DNA of 24,518 nucleotides from a virus, in IMG/VR virus record IMGVR_UViG_3300046455_000333, positions 1-24,518 of that record. One strand, 5' to 3'. A model generated the notes under the pieces. That model saw only the letters and a list, made by a program, of their open reading frames with translations. It made no database searches and was not told the origin of the DNA. The position numbers and the translations under genes are program-made. Below are positions 14,306-21,250 of this stretch, piece after piece (the stretch's first letter is position 1; each line of letters starts with the position of its first letter).

Positions 14306-14896
14306 ATGCCGCTTCCCGCCACCACCGTCGACCGTCTCGCCGACCTGTTCCGCCACGGCGCCAGCAACCGCGCCGCCGCCCTCGCCCTCGGAATCAGCAA
14401 GGACACCGCCGCCCGCTATCGCGCCGCCCTCGAAATCGGACCGGCCCCCAAGCGCCCCGCCGCCAACCGCTCGACGCTCACCGTCGAGGAGAAGTTCGCG
14501 ACCTACACCCGGCCCGTCGAAGGCGGACACCTCGAATGGACCGGCCGCCACCACAAGGCCAACGGCACGCCCGTATTCACCCACCGAGAGCAGACCTACA
14601 CCGCCCGCTCGATCGCGTTCCGGATCGCCACCGGCCGCGCCCCCGAGGGATACGTCACCCCCGAGTGCGAGAACCCCGAGTGCGTCGCCCCCGCGCACGT
14701 CGCTGACGAGCCCGGACGCACCCGCGCCCGCGCTCAGTTCGCCGCCGTCCTCGGCATCGCGACGACGCTCGTCGAGTGCAGCCGCGGCCACGACACGGCC
14801 ACCCACCGCCGCTACGACCGCGCCGGCCGCGCCTACTGCGGCACCTGCCACGCCGACGCCAAGCGCGCCCGCGCCGCCGTCGAGGCCGCCGCATGA
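14306..14896 (+). CDS. HTH protein with degenerate HNH-like zinc domain
   Basis: A 196-residue protein from ATG 14306. Residues 7-42 are a helix-turn-helix (LADLFRHGASNRAAALALGISKDTAARYRAAL). Residues about 60-190 line up with the HNH protein encoded at 17530-17988. Here CENPECVAPAHV (121-132) stands for [12 protein letters not shown] there, and CSRGHD with YCGTCHADAKR (158-187) for CHRGHE with QCRTCARTR. The Asp-His pair before the first Cys and the later HREN motif of that protein are missing here (VTPE and ADEPGRT). The fold and zinc cysteines seem kept while catalytic residues are lost. It may therefore be a DNA-binding regulator rather than a nuclease. It overlaps the next ATG by 4 bases. 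Confidence 0.7.
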   Translation: MPLPATTVDRLADLFRHGASNRAAALALGISKDTAARYRAALEIGPAPKRPAANRSTLTVEEKFATYTRPVEGGHLEWTGRHHKANGTPVFTHREQTYTARSIAFRIATGRAPEGYVTPECENPECVAPAHVADEPGRTRARAQFAAVLGIATTLVECSRGHDTATHRRYDRAGRAYCGTCHADAKRARAAVEAAA

Positions 14897-15135
14897 GCGC
14901 CGCCCGAGCTCGCCTCGACCGCGCCGCCCGCATGCTCGCCAGTCCGCCACCGGAGCCGGTACCCGGACAACTCGCCGTCGAGGTCGAGCAGTCCACCCCC
15001 ACAGACAAGCCCCCGAAGGTCTGCGAGTACGGCAACCCGCGATGTGGCGCCGTCCCCGTCCGCCCGTACATCGGTGGCCTGTTCTGCGACACCCACCCCG
15101 CCGGCCGACGCCCCACCACCCCCAAGGAGCAGTGA
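14893..15135 (+). CDS. Small putative zinc-binding protein
   Basis: An 80-residue protein from ATG 14893 (ATGA overlap). The N-terminal helix (ARARLDRAARMLA) and a Pro-rich linker lead to a C-terminal knuckle, VCEYGNPRCGAVPVRPYIGG then LFCDTH, with three Cys and one His spaced as a possible zinc site. No family is named. It lies 6 bases before the replication initiator gene and is surely in the same operon. Confidence 0.6.
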   Translation: MSAARARLDRAARMLASPPPEPVPGQLAVEVEQSTPTDKPPKVCEYGNPRCGAVPVRPYIGGLFCDTHPAGRRPTTPKEQ

Positions 15136-15141
15136 CCCCCC

Positions 15142-16056
15142 GTGACCCTCGACGCGTACGACTGGACGTGGCGATACGCCCGCTCACGCGGTAACGCGCG
15201 CCTCGCCGTCCTCGCCGTCGCGGACAAGACCACCGGCCCCGACGCAACCGCACGCCTCGGCCTCGCCGAGACACAGCGCCGCCTCGGAGGAGTGGGCAAG
15301 GGCGTAGCCGTCAAGGCCCTCGCCGACGCCGTCGCATCGGGCGATCTGGAGATCAGCGAACCCGCCAAGGGCAGCCGTGCCGTCCTGTACCGCATCCCCG
15401 GAGCCGTCGACTACGACCGCCGTACCGGTCCGGAATCCGGACCACAAACGGCCACCGCGGACCGGTCCGGAATCCGGACCACTACCGGTTACCGGTCCGG
15501 CAGCCAGACCAGTAAGGCCGTCCCTAGTGGTCCGGAATCCGGACCGGTAGCCGAGGGGCCCGACGACGGTTTGTGGTCCGTAATCCGGACCGCTAGTGGT
15601 CCGGAATCCGGACCACATCACCCACCCATAGATAGAAAGAGTGAAGGAGTGAGGGAGGGAGCGCCCGCGCTCGACCTCGCCGCCGGAGGAATCCCTCCGT
15701 TCGCTCGCCCCCTGGTCGACCAGATCACCGCGGCCGAGGTCTACGTCGGATGGGACCTCACGCCGAACGAGTGGCTCCGCCTCGACGCGATGCTCCGCCG
15801 CTCCGGTGCCGACATGCTCGCCCGGCACGCCGTCACCCTCGCCGCCCGCCAGGCCGTCAGCTCGGCCCGGTACTTCCTGCGGGCGTGGACGTCGCTCCCG
15901 CCGGCCCCGACCGAGGGCACCGTCGCCGCGACCCCCGTCGCCGGGCCCGCCGGGAACGTGATCCCCCTCGACCGCACCCAGCCCCGCAAGGGCCGCGCTG
16001 CACAGTCCGTCGACCACCTCGCCGCCGCTCTCGCCGCCATGGAGGCCCAGCAGTGA
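15142..16056 (+). CDS. Replication initiator with N-terminal winged helix; origin iterons within the gene
   Basis: A 304-residue protein from GTG 15142. Residues about 18-88 form a winged helix-turn-helix (ARLAVLAVADKTT, LAETQRRLGGVGKGVAVKALADAVASGDLEI, SRAVLYRI), as in phage replisome organisers of lambda O/DnaD type. Residues about 96-158 are low-complexity sequence encoded by six copies of a 17-bp palindrome. The same repeat is read in different frames (GPESGP in three copies, SGIRT or VIRT in others), so the DNA and not the peptide is conserved. Residues 185-304 hold a helical C-terminal region that may contact the loader or helicase. The gene sits 4 bases before the probable loader gene, with a GTGA overlap. 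Confidence 0.75.
   Translation: MTLDAYDWTWRYARSRGNARLAVLAVADKTTGPDATARLGLAETQRRLGGVGKGVAVKALADAVASGDLEISEPAKGSRAVLYRIPGAVDYDRRTGPESGPQTATADRSGIRTTTGYRSGSQTSKAVPSGPESGPVAEGPDDGLWSVIRTASGPESGPHHPPIDRKSEGVREGAPALDLAAGGIPPFARPLVDQITAAEVYVGWDLTPNEWLRLDAMLRRSGADMLARHAVTLAARQAVSSARYFLRAWTSLPPAPTEGTVAATPVAGPAGNVIPLDRTQPRKGRAAQSVDHLAAALAAMEAQQ
15427..15614. repeat. Iteron array, probable replication origin
   Basis: Perfect copies of GGTCCGGAATCCGGACC lie at 15427-15443, 15464-15480, 15529-15545 and 15598-15614. Variant copies lie at 15494-15510 (three changes) and 15575-15591 (one change). Each is a palindrome with 8-bp arms around one base. Several are flanked by TAGT or ACTA, extending the symmetry. 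Start-to-start spacing is 37, 30, 35, 46 and 23. An A-rich stretch (about 15628-15650, CATAGATAGAAAGAGTGAAG), the least GC-rich part of the gene, follows and could be the unwinding element. The layout is lambda-like, with the origin inside the initiator gene. Confidence 0.75.
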
Positions 16057-16739
16057 TCCCCCGCGAAGTCGCCGCCCTGCTCGCGTACGTCGTCCGCCTC
16101 GACCCGCGCCTCGCCCTCGACGACCAGGCCGCCGCCGCCGAGCGCCTCGCCCAGTGGGCCGACCTGCTCTCAGACGTTCCTGCCCAGGCTCACGGATGGG
16201 ACGCCGCCCGCGTCGCCCGCGATTACATCGCCCGCAACCCGTACCGCATCCAGCCGTCCGACGTGTCCCGTCCGTGGCACGCCCACAAGGCCGACCAACT
16301 ACGCCGCCACGTCGGCACGTTCGAGCCGACCGCACACCCGCGCCTCGACCCCGACGACGTCGAGGGATACCGCCGCGCCCTCGCCGCCGAGCGCCTCGCC
16401 ATCGCGACCGGCGACCAGGCCCCGACCACGCACCGCGCCATCACCGCAGGACCGGCCGCCGCCGAAGTCGAGCGCCGCCTCGCCGAGCTCGGCACGTACA
16501 TGCCCCGCACCATCGCCCAGGCCCTCGCCGACTACCGACCCCGCCGCGCCCAGCGCGAGGAGCTCGCCACGGCCGGCCGAACCGACCCGCTGAACGTGCA
16601 GTGCCCGCACGAGCACTGCCGCGCCCCCAAGGGCGACCCGTGCCGCAACAGACACCGCGTTCCCCGCCCCAAGGCCCACCCGTCCCGCCTCGACGCCGCC
16701 CAGGCCGCCGAGAACTCCCGACAGGAGACCGCCGCATGA
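16053..16739 (+). CDS. Probable replication accessory protein (helicase-loader-like) with C-terminal zinc finger
   Basis: A 228-residue protein from GTG 16053, overlapping the initiator stop by 4 bases. Residues 1-90 are helical (VAALLAYVVRLDPRLALDDQAAAAERLAQWADLLSDVPAQA, then AARVARDYIARNPYRIQPSDV), a pattern often seen in proteins next to phage initiators. Residues about 190-222 hold a zinc motif (CPHEHCRAPKGDPCRNRHR, then HPSR) of the type common in actinophage DNA-binding proteins. Position directly after an initiator carrying iterons suggests a lambda-P-like role, loading the replicative helicase. No ATPase motif is visible, so a DnaC/DnaI-type AAA+ loader is excluded. Confidence 0.6.
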   Translation: MIPREVAALLAYVVRLDPRLALDDQAAAAERLAQWADLLSDVPAQAHGWDAARVARDYIARNPYRIQPSDVSRPWHAHKADQLRRHVGTFEPTAHPRLDPDDVEGYRRALAAERLAIATGDQAPTTHRAITAGPAAAEVERRLAELGTYMPRTIAQALADYRPRRAQREELATAGRTDPLNVQCPHEHCRAPKGDPCRNRHRVPRPKAHPSRLDAAQAAENSRQETAA

Positions 16740-17203
16740 ACCCCAAGCGTCCCGACCGGGCCCCGCACAAGCGCCGCCACCACGCCGGCGACCACACCCA
16801 GAACACCAGCGGGTACCGGGTCACCGGCAGTTGGAACAGTCGCCCCGACCGGCCCGCCATCCGCAGCACCCAGGACCGTCACCAGGCCCGCCGCCTCGCC
16901 AACACCATGGCCGAGCAGGGCGCGTATGTGGTCGTCGAGCAGCACCTCGCCCACGGCCAGTGGCGGACGCTGTACGAGGTCGACGGGCCCGCCCTCGCCG
17001 CCGAGCAGCGCGCCGCGGAGAAGGCGGAGCGCCGCCGTGTCGCCGCCGAGCGCCGCGCCGCCGTCGAGGCCCAGCTCGCCCGCCAGGCCGCCGCCGACAA
17101 GACCGCCCGCGAACGCGCCGCCCTCGAACGGCTCATGGTTCAGCCGCCCGTCCCGCGGGACGCCACCGGCCGCGTCACCGCCCGCCACACGACGGGAGCC
17201 TGA
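16736..17203 (+). CDS. Hypothetical basic coiled-coil protein
   Basis: A 155-residue protein from ATG 16736 (ATGA overlap). The first 40 residues are basic and His-rich ([17 protein letters not shown]). A compact middle ([19 protein letters not shown], then [10 protein letters not shown]) is followed by a long Ala/Glu/Arg-rich helix ([20 protein letters not shown]...) likely to form a coiled coil. The family is not recognised. The basic N terminus suggests nucleic-acid binding. Confidence 0.6.
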   Translation: MNPKRPDRAPHKRRHHAGDHTQNTSGYRVTGSWNSRPDRPAIRSTQDRHQARRLANTMAEQGAYVVVEQHLAHGQWRTLYEVDGPALAAEQRAAEKAERRRVAAERRAAVEAQLARQAAADKTARERAALERLMVQPPVPRDATGRVTARHTTGA

Positions 17204-17206
17204 CCA

Positions 17207-17392
17207 ATGGCCGCCCCCCTCGCCGCGCTCGCCGTCATCCGGGCCGCGCTACAGGACGCCCCCACCGCCGAGTTGCTCACGCGCCCCGGCTGGACCACTC
17301 AGCGCCTCGCCGTCGCCCTCGAACTCGCAGGGTGGACGATCACCCCCGCCCCGCCCGTCCACGGCCCGCAGAAGCCCGCACAGTCGATCTGA
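17207..17392 (+). CDS. Small hypothetical protein at end of replication operon
   Basis: A 61-residue protein from ATG 17207, three bases after the previous stop. [24 protein letters not shown] is helical. [22 protein letters not shown] could be a short helix-turn-helix-like pair. No family is recognised. The gene is followed by a strong hairpin (17406-17441), which closes this transcription unit. Confidence 0.5.
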   Translation: MAAPLAALAVIRAALQDAPTAELLTRPGWTTQRLAVALELAGWTITPAPPVHGPQKPAQSI

Positions 17393-17405
17393 CCTCGCCC
17401 GGCCC

Positions 17406-17441
17406 CCCGGGGTGTTCAGGGATTCCCACGGACACCCCGGG
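17406..17441 (+). terminator. Hairpin closing the replication operon
   Basis: Perfect 10-bp stem CCCGGGGTGT (17406-17415) with ACACCCCGGG (17432-17441). The 16-base loop can form a small inner GGGA/TCCC stem. No T-run. It lies directly before the operator pair of the next unit, so it marks a transcription boundary. Confidence 0.55.
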
Positions 17442-17451
17442 AAGCTATCGT
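17423..17451 (+). promoter_or_regulatory. Candidate promoter of the HNH-SSB unit
   Basis: TTCCCA at 17423-17428 and TATCGT at 17446-17451 with a 17-base spacer. The -10 ends 7 bases before an in-frame ATG at 17458, the same geometry as TATGTT before the repressor ATG. The operator at 17449-17464 overlaps the -10. Confidence 0.4.
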
Positions 17452-17484
17452 CCATCCATGGACGATCCGTTTCCGTTCACGGAA
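17449..17484. promoter_or_regulatory. Distal repressor operator pair before the HNH gene
   Basis: CGTCCATCCATGGACG (17449-17464; core 17450-17463 matches the consensus at 12 of 14) and TTCCGTTCACGGAA (17471-17484; 14 of 14). The centres are 21 bases apart, close to the 20-base spacing of the repressor's own pair. The 12-mer TCCATCCATGGA is identical to that at the repressor start. Confidence 0.6.
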
Positions 17485-17529
17485 CGGAATTGTCCCCGGG
17501 CACTGACTACATCCAGCGGAGGTTACGAG

Positions 17530-17988
17530 ATGCGCCCCACGGCCCCCGTCGCCGAACGGTTCGCCAAGTTCGTCAACACCGCCGGCCCCGTGCCCCTCAT
17601 CCGCGGCGTACACGGCCCATGCCACCAGTGGGGCGGATCGCTCGACGACAACGGATACGCCCGTTTCTGGCTCGACGGCCGCAACCGCCGCGCCTATCAC
17701 GTCGCCTACGTCGAGGCCCACGGCCCGATACCCACAGGCCTCGACGTCGACCACCACTGCCGCAACCGCGCATGCGTGAACCCCAACCACCTGCGGGCCC
17801 TCACCCACCGCGAAAACGTCCTCGCCTCCGGCAACGTCGCCGCCTACCGCGCCGCACAGACCCACTGCCACCGCGGCCACGAGTTCGACGAGGTCAACAC
17901 CATCCGCCGCAAGAACGGCACCCGCCAGTGCCGCACATGCGCCCGCACCCGCTACGCCACCCCCAACACCCTTGGAGAAGCCGCCTGA
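17530..17988 (+). CDS. HNH endonuclease
   Basis: A 152-residue protein from ATG 17530, preceded by GGAGG at 17518-17522. An in-frame ATG at 17458 inside the operator would add 24 residues from a leaderless transcript. Residues 28-100 are an HNH domain of the phage HNH_3 type: [38 protein letters not shown] with Asp74-His75, [12 protein letters not shown] (77-88) and LTHREN (91-96). A C-terminal zinc ribbon (CHRGHE, then CRTCARTR) follows. Such enzymes nick or cut DNA in replication, recombination or packaging, or are homing-like. A related protein lacking the catalytic residues is encoded at 14306-14896. Its stop overlaps the SSB ATG by one base. Confidence 0.85.
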   Translation: MRPTAPVAERFAKFVNTAGPVPLIRGVHGPCHQWGGSLDDNGYARFWLDGRNRRAYHVAYVEAHGPIPTGLDVDHHCRNRACVNPNHLRALTHRENVLASGNVAAYRAAQTHCHRGHEFDEVNTIRRKNGTRQCRTCARTRYATPNTLGEAA

Positions 17989-18473
17989 TGTCTGGCGAAA
18001 CCCTCATCACCTTCACGGGCAACGTCGTTGCCGATCCCGAGCTGAGGTTCACCCCCGGCGGCGCCGCCGTCACCAACTTCCGCATGGCCTCGACGCCCCG
18101 CATGTTCGACAAGCAGGCCAACGAGTGGAAGGACGGCGAGCCCCTGTTCCTGTCCGTCGCCGTATGGCGCCAGCAGGCCGAGCACGTCGCCGAAACCCTC
18201 ACCCGCGGCATGCGCGTGATCGTCGTCGGCCGCCTCACCCAACGCCAGTACGAAGCCACCGACGGCAGCAAGCGCAGCAGCTACGAAATCCAGGCCGACG
18301 AAGTCGCCCCCAGCCTGAAAAACGCCACCGCCACCGTCACCAAGGCCGGACAGAACAACAGCAGCACCTCGACCGGCGGATACGGCCAGCAGAACCAGCA
18401 GCGCAGCGGATACGGCCAGCAGCAGCCCCAAGGCGACCCGTGGGCGACCAACAGCCAAGAGCCCCCGTTCTAG
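17988..18473 (+). CDS. ssb: Single-stranded DNA-binding protein
   Basis: A 161-residue protein from ATG 17988 (TGATG overlap with the HNH gene). Residues 1-112 are the OB-fold domain: [51 protein letters not shown] and [17 protein letters not shown] Gly/Gln/Ser-rich linker follows ([19 protein letters not shown]). The end, NSQEPPF, is like the bacterial SSB tip (usually DDEPPF in actinobacteria) that binds partner proteins, but less acidic. It protects single-stranded DNA in phage replication and would work with ERF. A double hairpin (18478-18510) follows. Confidence 0.95.
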   Translation: MSGETLITFTGNVVADPELRFTPGGAAVTNFRMASTPRMFDKQANEWKDGEPLFLSVAVWRQQAEHVAETLTRGMRVIVVGRLTQRQYEATDGSKRSSYEIQADEVAPSLKNATATVTKAGQNNSSTSTGGYGQQNQQRSGYGQQQPQGDPWATNSQEPPF

Positions 18474-18477
18474 CCCT

Positions 18478-18510
18478 ATCTGAGGGCGCTACTCAGATGG
18501 GGCGCCCTCA
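18478..18510. terminator. Overlapping alternative hairpins between SSB and a - strand gene
   Basis: ATCTGAG (18478-18484) can pair with CTCAGAT (18492-18498). Alternatively TGAGGGCGC (18481-18489) can pair with GCGCCCTCA (18502-18510). The two are mutually exclusive. No T-run. The element lies between the convergent SSB gene and the - strand gene, whose stop (18489-18491) is inside it. Confidence 0.55.
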
Positions 18511-18674
18511 GCAATCTTGCCGAGGACGTCCGCGACAGCGAGGTAGGCCAATGCCGAATAGACGTCGCCCTGGTCTGGCTTCGCCACAGAGGCCATCCGA
18601 TGCGAGTCCGACTTGCTCTGCGCATATTTCCGCGCAGAGCGAATGGCAGCCATCAACTGATCAGCGTCCGTCAT
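18489..18674 (-). CDS. Small hypothetical protein on opposite strand (possible moron)
   Basis: A 61-residue protein from ATG (18674-18672) on the - strand, with CGGGG just upstream. The sequence is balanced and protein-like: helices MTDADQLMAAIRSARKYAQS and VYSALAYLAVADVLGKIAEG, joined by a polar loop. Codon use is unlike its neighbours, with many A/T third bases (GCT, GAT, TTG, TCT, ATT, CCA, TAT). It interrupts an otherwise all-rightward operon and has its own terminator-like hairpin. These are marks of a moron acquired recently. No family is recognised. Confidence 0.5.
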   Translation of the reverse strand: MTDADQLMAAIRSARKYAQSKSDSHRMASVAKPDQGDVYSALAYLAVADVLGKIAEGAPSE

Positions 18675-18814
18675 GCCCCGACGGTCGCACCGCGCAAGCC
18701 GCCTCGCATACCGACATGCCGAAGCCGAATGCGTGATCTCACCGCACCGCGACCGGACGCCGCGCCGCCCACGCGCGCGAGCAGCTTGACCACCCCAGAC
18801 CAGGAGACCGCACC

Positions 18815-19459
18815 GTGCCTACGCCCAAAGCCCTCGCCGCCGCCGTCAAGTCCCTCGCCGAGGCCGGCATGTGTGGCTACACCCTCATGACCGGTCAGCC
18901 GTGCCCCGTCCACGACAACGGCGCCCCCGCCCAGGCCACCATCACCGTCAAGCCGCAGGCCGCCGACCCCGACCTATTGACGATCGAGGTCGACTCCCAG
19001 GGCATCCCGCCGGCCGCCATCGCGCACGCGCTGCGCCACGCCGCCGAGCAGCTCGACAAGCAGGCCCGCGCCGCCGAAGCCGAGCAGGCCGTCACGCAGC
19101 AGATCACCGACGCGGTACGCCGCGCCCTCGCCGACGAGCACCCCGCCGACCGCGAGCAGCCGCGCCCGCACCCGGAGAAGGCCGCCGCCGAGGACGACCC
19201 GCGCCCCGTCATCACCATCGACCTTGCCCAGCCGATCGCACCGGCCCCCGAGTCGCGACGCGACGAAACCGTGTTGTGCGCCCACCACTACGGCCTCATG
19301 CGCGATTCCTGCCCCGGATGCGACGCCGAGCAGGAAGTCCCGCACGAGGCCGACCCCGTCACCGTCCGGCCCACGTGGGCAAAGCGCGACATGCGCCGTT
19401 GCCGACGCTGCGCCCTGGTCCCCTCGCACGCCATCCACCGCGCCGGGACGCAGCAGTGA
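18815..19459 (+). CDS. Hypothetical protein with cysteine/histidine motifs
   Basis: A 214-residue protein from GTG 18815 with AGGAG upstream. The N terminus has MCGYTLMTGQPCPVH (about 19-33), a Cys/His motif. Then come a beta segment (ATITVKPQAADPDLLTIEVDSQG), a helix (AAIAHALRHAAEQLDKQARA) and an acidic linker. Near the C terminus are LCAHHYGLMRDSCPGC (about 153-168) and RRCRRCALVPSHAIH (about 193-207), two more possible zinc sites. The family is not known. It overlaps the next gene by 4 bases (GTGA). Confidence 0.6.
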   Translation: MPTPKALAAAVKSLAEAGMCGYTLMTGQPCPVHDNGAPAQATITVKPQAADPDLLTIEVDSQGIPPAAIAHALRHAAEQLDKQARAAEAEQAVTQQITDAVRRALADEHPADREQPRPHPEKAAAEDDPRPVITIDLAQPIAPAPESRRDETVLCAHHYGLMRDSCPGCDAEQEVPHEADPVTVRPTWAKRDMRRCRRCALVPSHAIHRAGTQQ

Positions 19460-19746
19460 GCGCCGCCGACACCGTCGCCCAAATCGCCGCCGCCCTCGGA
19501 GTCTCGACCGCGCTCGGCGTCCTGATCACCCGCCGCGACCCGGGCCCCCTCGCCCGCCGCAGCCCCGCGAGCAGCGCCGCCCGCCGCCGCGCCCAAGACG
19601 ACCGCGACCTGTTGCGCCTCGCCCGCAACGCCGACCGCAAGGACCGCAACGCCGTGAACCCCTCGCCCCTCGCCAACGACGAGCGCTCCCCCGACTGGTG
19701 CCATCGCCACGGATGCCACCGCAGCGCATGCCCGACCCCCGACTAG
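19456..19746 (+). CDS. Small hypothetical protein, possible N-terminal membrane helix
   Basis: A 96-residue protein from GTG 19456. Residues 2-24 (AADTVAQIAAALGVSTALGVLIT) could be one membrane-spanning helix, followed by a basic region (ARRRAQDDRDLLRLARNADRKDR) and a Cys/His-rich end (DWCHRHGCHRSACPTPD). The family is not recognised. It overlaps the next gene by 19 bases in another frame. Confidence 0.5.
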   Translation: MSAADTVAQIAAALGVSTALGVLITRRDPGPLARRSPASSAARRRAQDDRDLLRLARNADRKDRNAVNPSPLANDERSPDWCHRHGCHRSACPTPD

Positions 19747-19904
19747 GCCCGCCGGAACGGGCGCCCCTGCTCGCCGGGGCGCCCCTCGACGACGAGGCGT
19801 GGCGCGACCTGTACGACCGCGCCCGCCGCGCCCGCATCCCGCCCGGAACCCGCATCACCGCCGACCTCGCCCGCCAGCTCTTGACCCCCGAGGAGCGCCC
19901 GTAA
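19728..19904 (+). CDS. Small hypothetical protein
   Basis: A 58-residue protein from ATG 19728, starting within the end of the previous gene. LDDEAWRDLYDRARRARIPPGTRITADLARQLLTPEERP reads as two amphipathic helices joined by PPGTRIT. Its stop TAA overlaps the next ATG by one base, which supports translation. The family is unknown. Confidence 0.5.
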   Translation: MPDPRLGPPERAPLLAGAPLDDEAWRDLYDRARRARIPPGTRITADLARQLLTPEERP

Positions 19905-20209
19905 TGGCCCGCAGACTCGTCAACGACGATCACCAGATGTTCCGCGTCCTGGTCGTCGCCCGGCAGCGCCGCGACAACCCCCAGTGGGAACGCGGGAACC
20001 TCGACTCCCCCCGCTTCCTGTGGGACGGCCCCGAGCAGACCGCGGCGTACGGCCCGTACAACACGCTCGGCGCCGCCCGCGGACAGCTCACGTTCCACAC
20101 CGTCGACATCGACGGGAACCCCAGGGCCGGCGTCGTGTCCGGTCGCATCGAGCAGGCCGTGACCGTGTGGACGCCCGTCGGCACCGCCGCCGAGGAGGCC
20201 ACCAAGTGA
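19904..20209 (+). CDS. Hypothetical protein
   Basis: A 101-residue protein from ATG 19904 (TAATG overlap). It seems a compact beta-rich protein: MFRVLVVARQRR, FLWDGPEQTAAYGPYNTLGAARGQL, LTFHTVDIDG, and EQAVTVWTPVG. The YGPYNTLGAARGQL stretch followed by strands fits a small domain that actinophages often carry without known function. It overlaps the next GTG by 4 bases. Confidence 0.6.
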   Translation: MARRLVNDDHQMFRVLVVARQRRDNPQWERGNLDSPRFLWDGPEQTAAYGPYNTLGAARGQLTFHTVDIDGNPRAGVVSGRIEQAVTVWTPVGTAAEEATK

Positions 20210-21195
20210 CCCGCCGAACCATGGCCGAGCGTAAGCGCCGCGCATCCGAACGCGACGCCCGCCGCGAGTCCCTGCTCGTCCTGCTCTCCCGCACCCGCCG
20301 CGGCGTACCGCTCACCGACGCCGAGGCCGGACTCCTGTTCGCCCACGTCGAGGTAGAGCTCGCCGAGGCCGACGAACTGCGCCGCACCGTCGCCGGACAG
20401 CAGACCGCCATACAGGCCACAGGCCGCCGCGCCGAGGCAGCCGACGCCGTGATCGTCGAGGTAGAGAAGGACCGCGACCAGGCGCGCGCCGAGCTCGCCG
20501 AGCTCCAGGCCGCCGCCAAGCAGGCCCAGCAGCGCGCCCGCGTCGAGCGCGCCGCCCCGGACGCCGACCACGCCGCCATGAACCGGCACCTCGACACCAT
20601 GCGCACCCGCGCCAAGCAGGCCGAGGCCGCCCTCGCCCGCGTCCGCGACACCACCCACCGCATGCGCGCCACATCACCCCAGGGCGCAGCAGCCATCTAC
20701 GCCGACCGCATCGAGCAGGCCATCGCCGACGACCCGTACGCCCTCACCCCCGAACAGACCGCCGCACACCTCGCGTTCGGCGCCGCCGCCGACAGCACCG
20801 AGGCCCGCCTCGCCGAGCAGCAGCGCGCCCACGAGATCGAGCTCGCCACCGTCCGTCGGAACGCCAAACAGCTCGGCGAGGCCCTCGCCGTTACCCGGTC
20901 CAAGCTGCACGACACCCGCGCGCGCCGCGACGATGCCCGCGCCGGGCGAGAGGACGCCGAGCGCCGCGGCGACCGCGCCGAGGAGCAGCTCGCCGCCGCG
21001 CATCGCCGCGGCGACGGATGGCGCAACCACGCCCTTGAGGCCGACCACAGGGCCGACCGGTACCGCACCGCATGGTTCGCCGCCCGCCGCGACCGCAAGG
21101 CCGACCGCGCCGCCATGGCCGCCGAACTCCCGCTCGTCGAGGCCGCCCGGAGCCTGCTCACCAGCCGCGCCCCGCAGCAGCTCGCCCGCCCGTGA
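20206..21195 (+). CDS. Long coiled-coil protein
   Basis: A 329-residue protein from GTG 20206 (GTGA overlap; ATG 20221 is also possible). Nearly the whole sequence is helical and highly charged, with heptad patterns: VEVELAEADELRRTVAGQQ, VIVEVEKDRDQARAELAELQ, and LGEALAVTRSKLHDTRARRD. A break around YADRIEQAIADDPYALTPEQTAAHL (about 163-190) may hold a small globular part. No ATPase or nuclease motif is visible. A structural or DNA-associated role is possible. A strong hairpin follows at 21203-21228. Confidence 0.6.
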   Translation: MTRRTMAERKRRASERDARRESLLVLLSRTRRGVPLTDAEAGLLFAHVEVELAEADELRRTVAGQQTAIQATGRRAEAADAVIVEVEKDRDQARAELAELQAAAKQAQQRARVERAAPDADHAAMNRHLDTMRTRAKQAEAALARVRDTTHRMRATSPQGAAAIYADRIEQAIADDPYALTPEQTAAHLAFGAAADSTEARLAEQQRAHEIELATVRRNAKQLGEALAVTRSKLHDTRARRDDARAGREDAERRGDRAEEQLAAAHRRGDGWRNHALEADHRADRYRTAWFAARRDRKADRAAMAAELPLVEAARSLLTSRAPQQLARP

Positions 21196-21202
21196 CCGCC
21201 AC

Positions 21203-21228
21203 GGCGCCCCGCACCACCGCGGGGCGCC
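21203..21228 (+). terminator. GC-rich hairpin after the coiled-coil gene
   Basis: Perfect 10-bp stem GGCGCCCCGC (21203-21212) with GCGGGGCGCC (21219-21228) around a 6-base loop. No T-run. It lies between the stop at 21195 and the ATG at 21251. Confidence 0.5.
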
Positions 21229-21250
21229 CGCTCGACCAGGAGCCACGCCC

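Noticed and set aside
14306-14896. Annotation as an active HNH endonuclease
   Set aside because: The Asp-His pair and the later His/Asn positions seen in the protein at 17530-17988 are missing, so nuclease activity cannot be claimed.
15427-15614. Repeat cluster as a CRISPR array
   Set aside because: Repeats are only 17 bp, fully palindromic, irregularly spaced (23-46 bases) and lie inside a coding sequence, with no cas genes in the window.
15184-16335. - strand frame of 383 codons opposite the initiator
   Set aside because: It is low-complexity antisense sequence. The + strand genes are coupled by overlaps and have recognisable domains.
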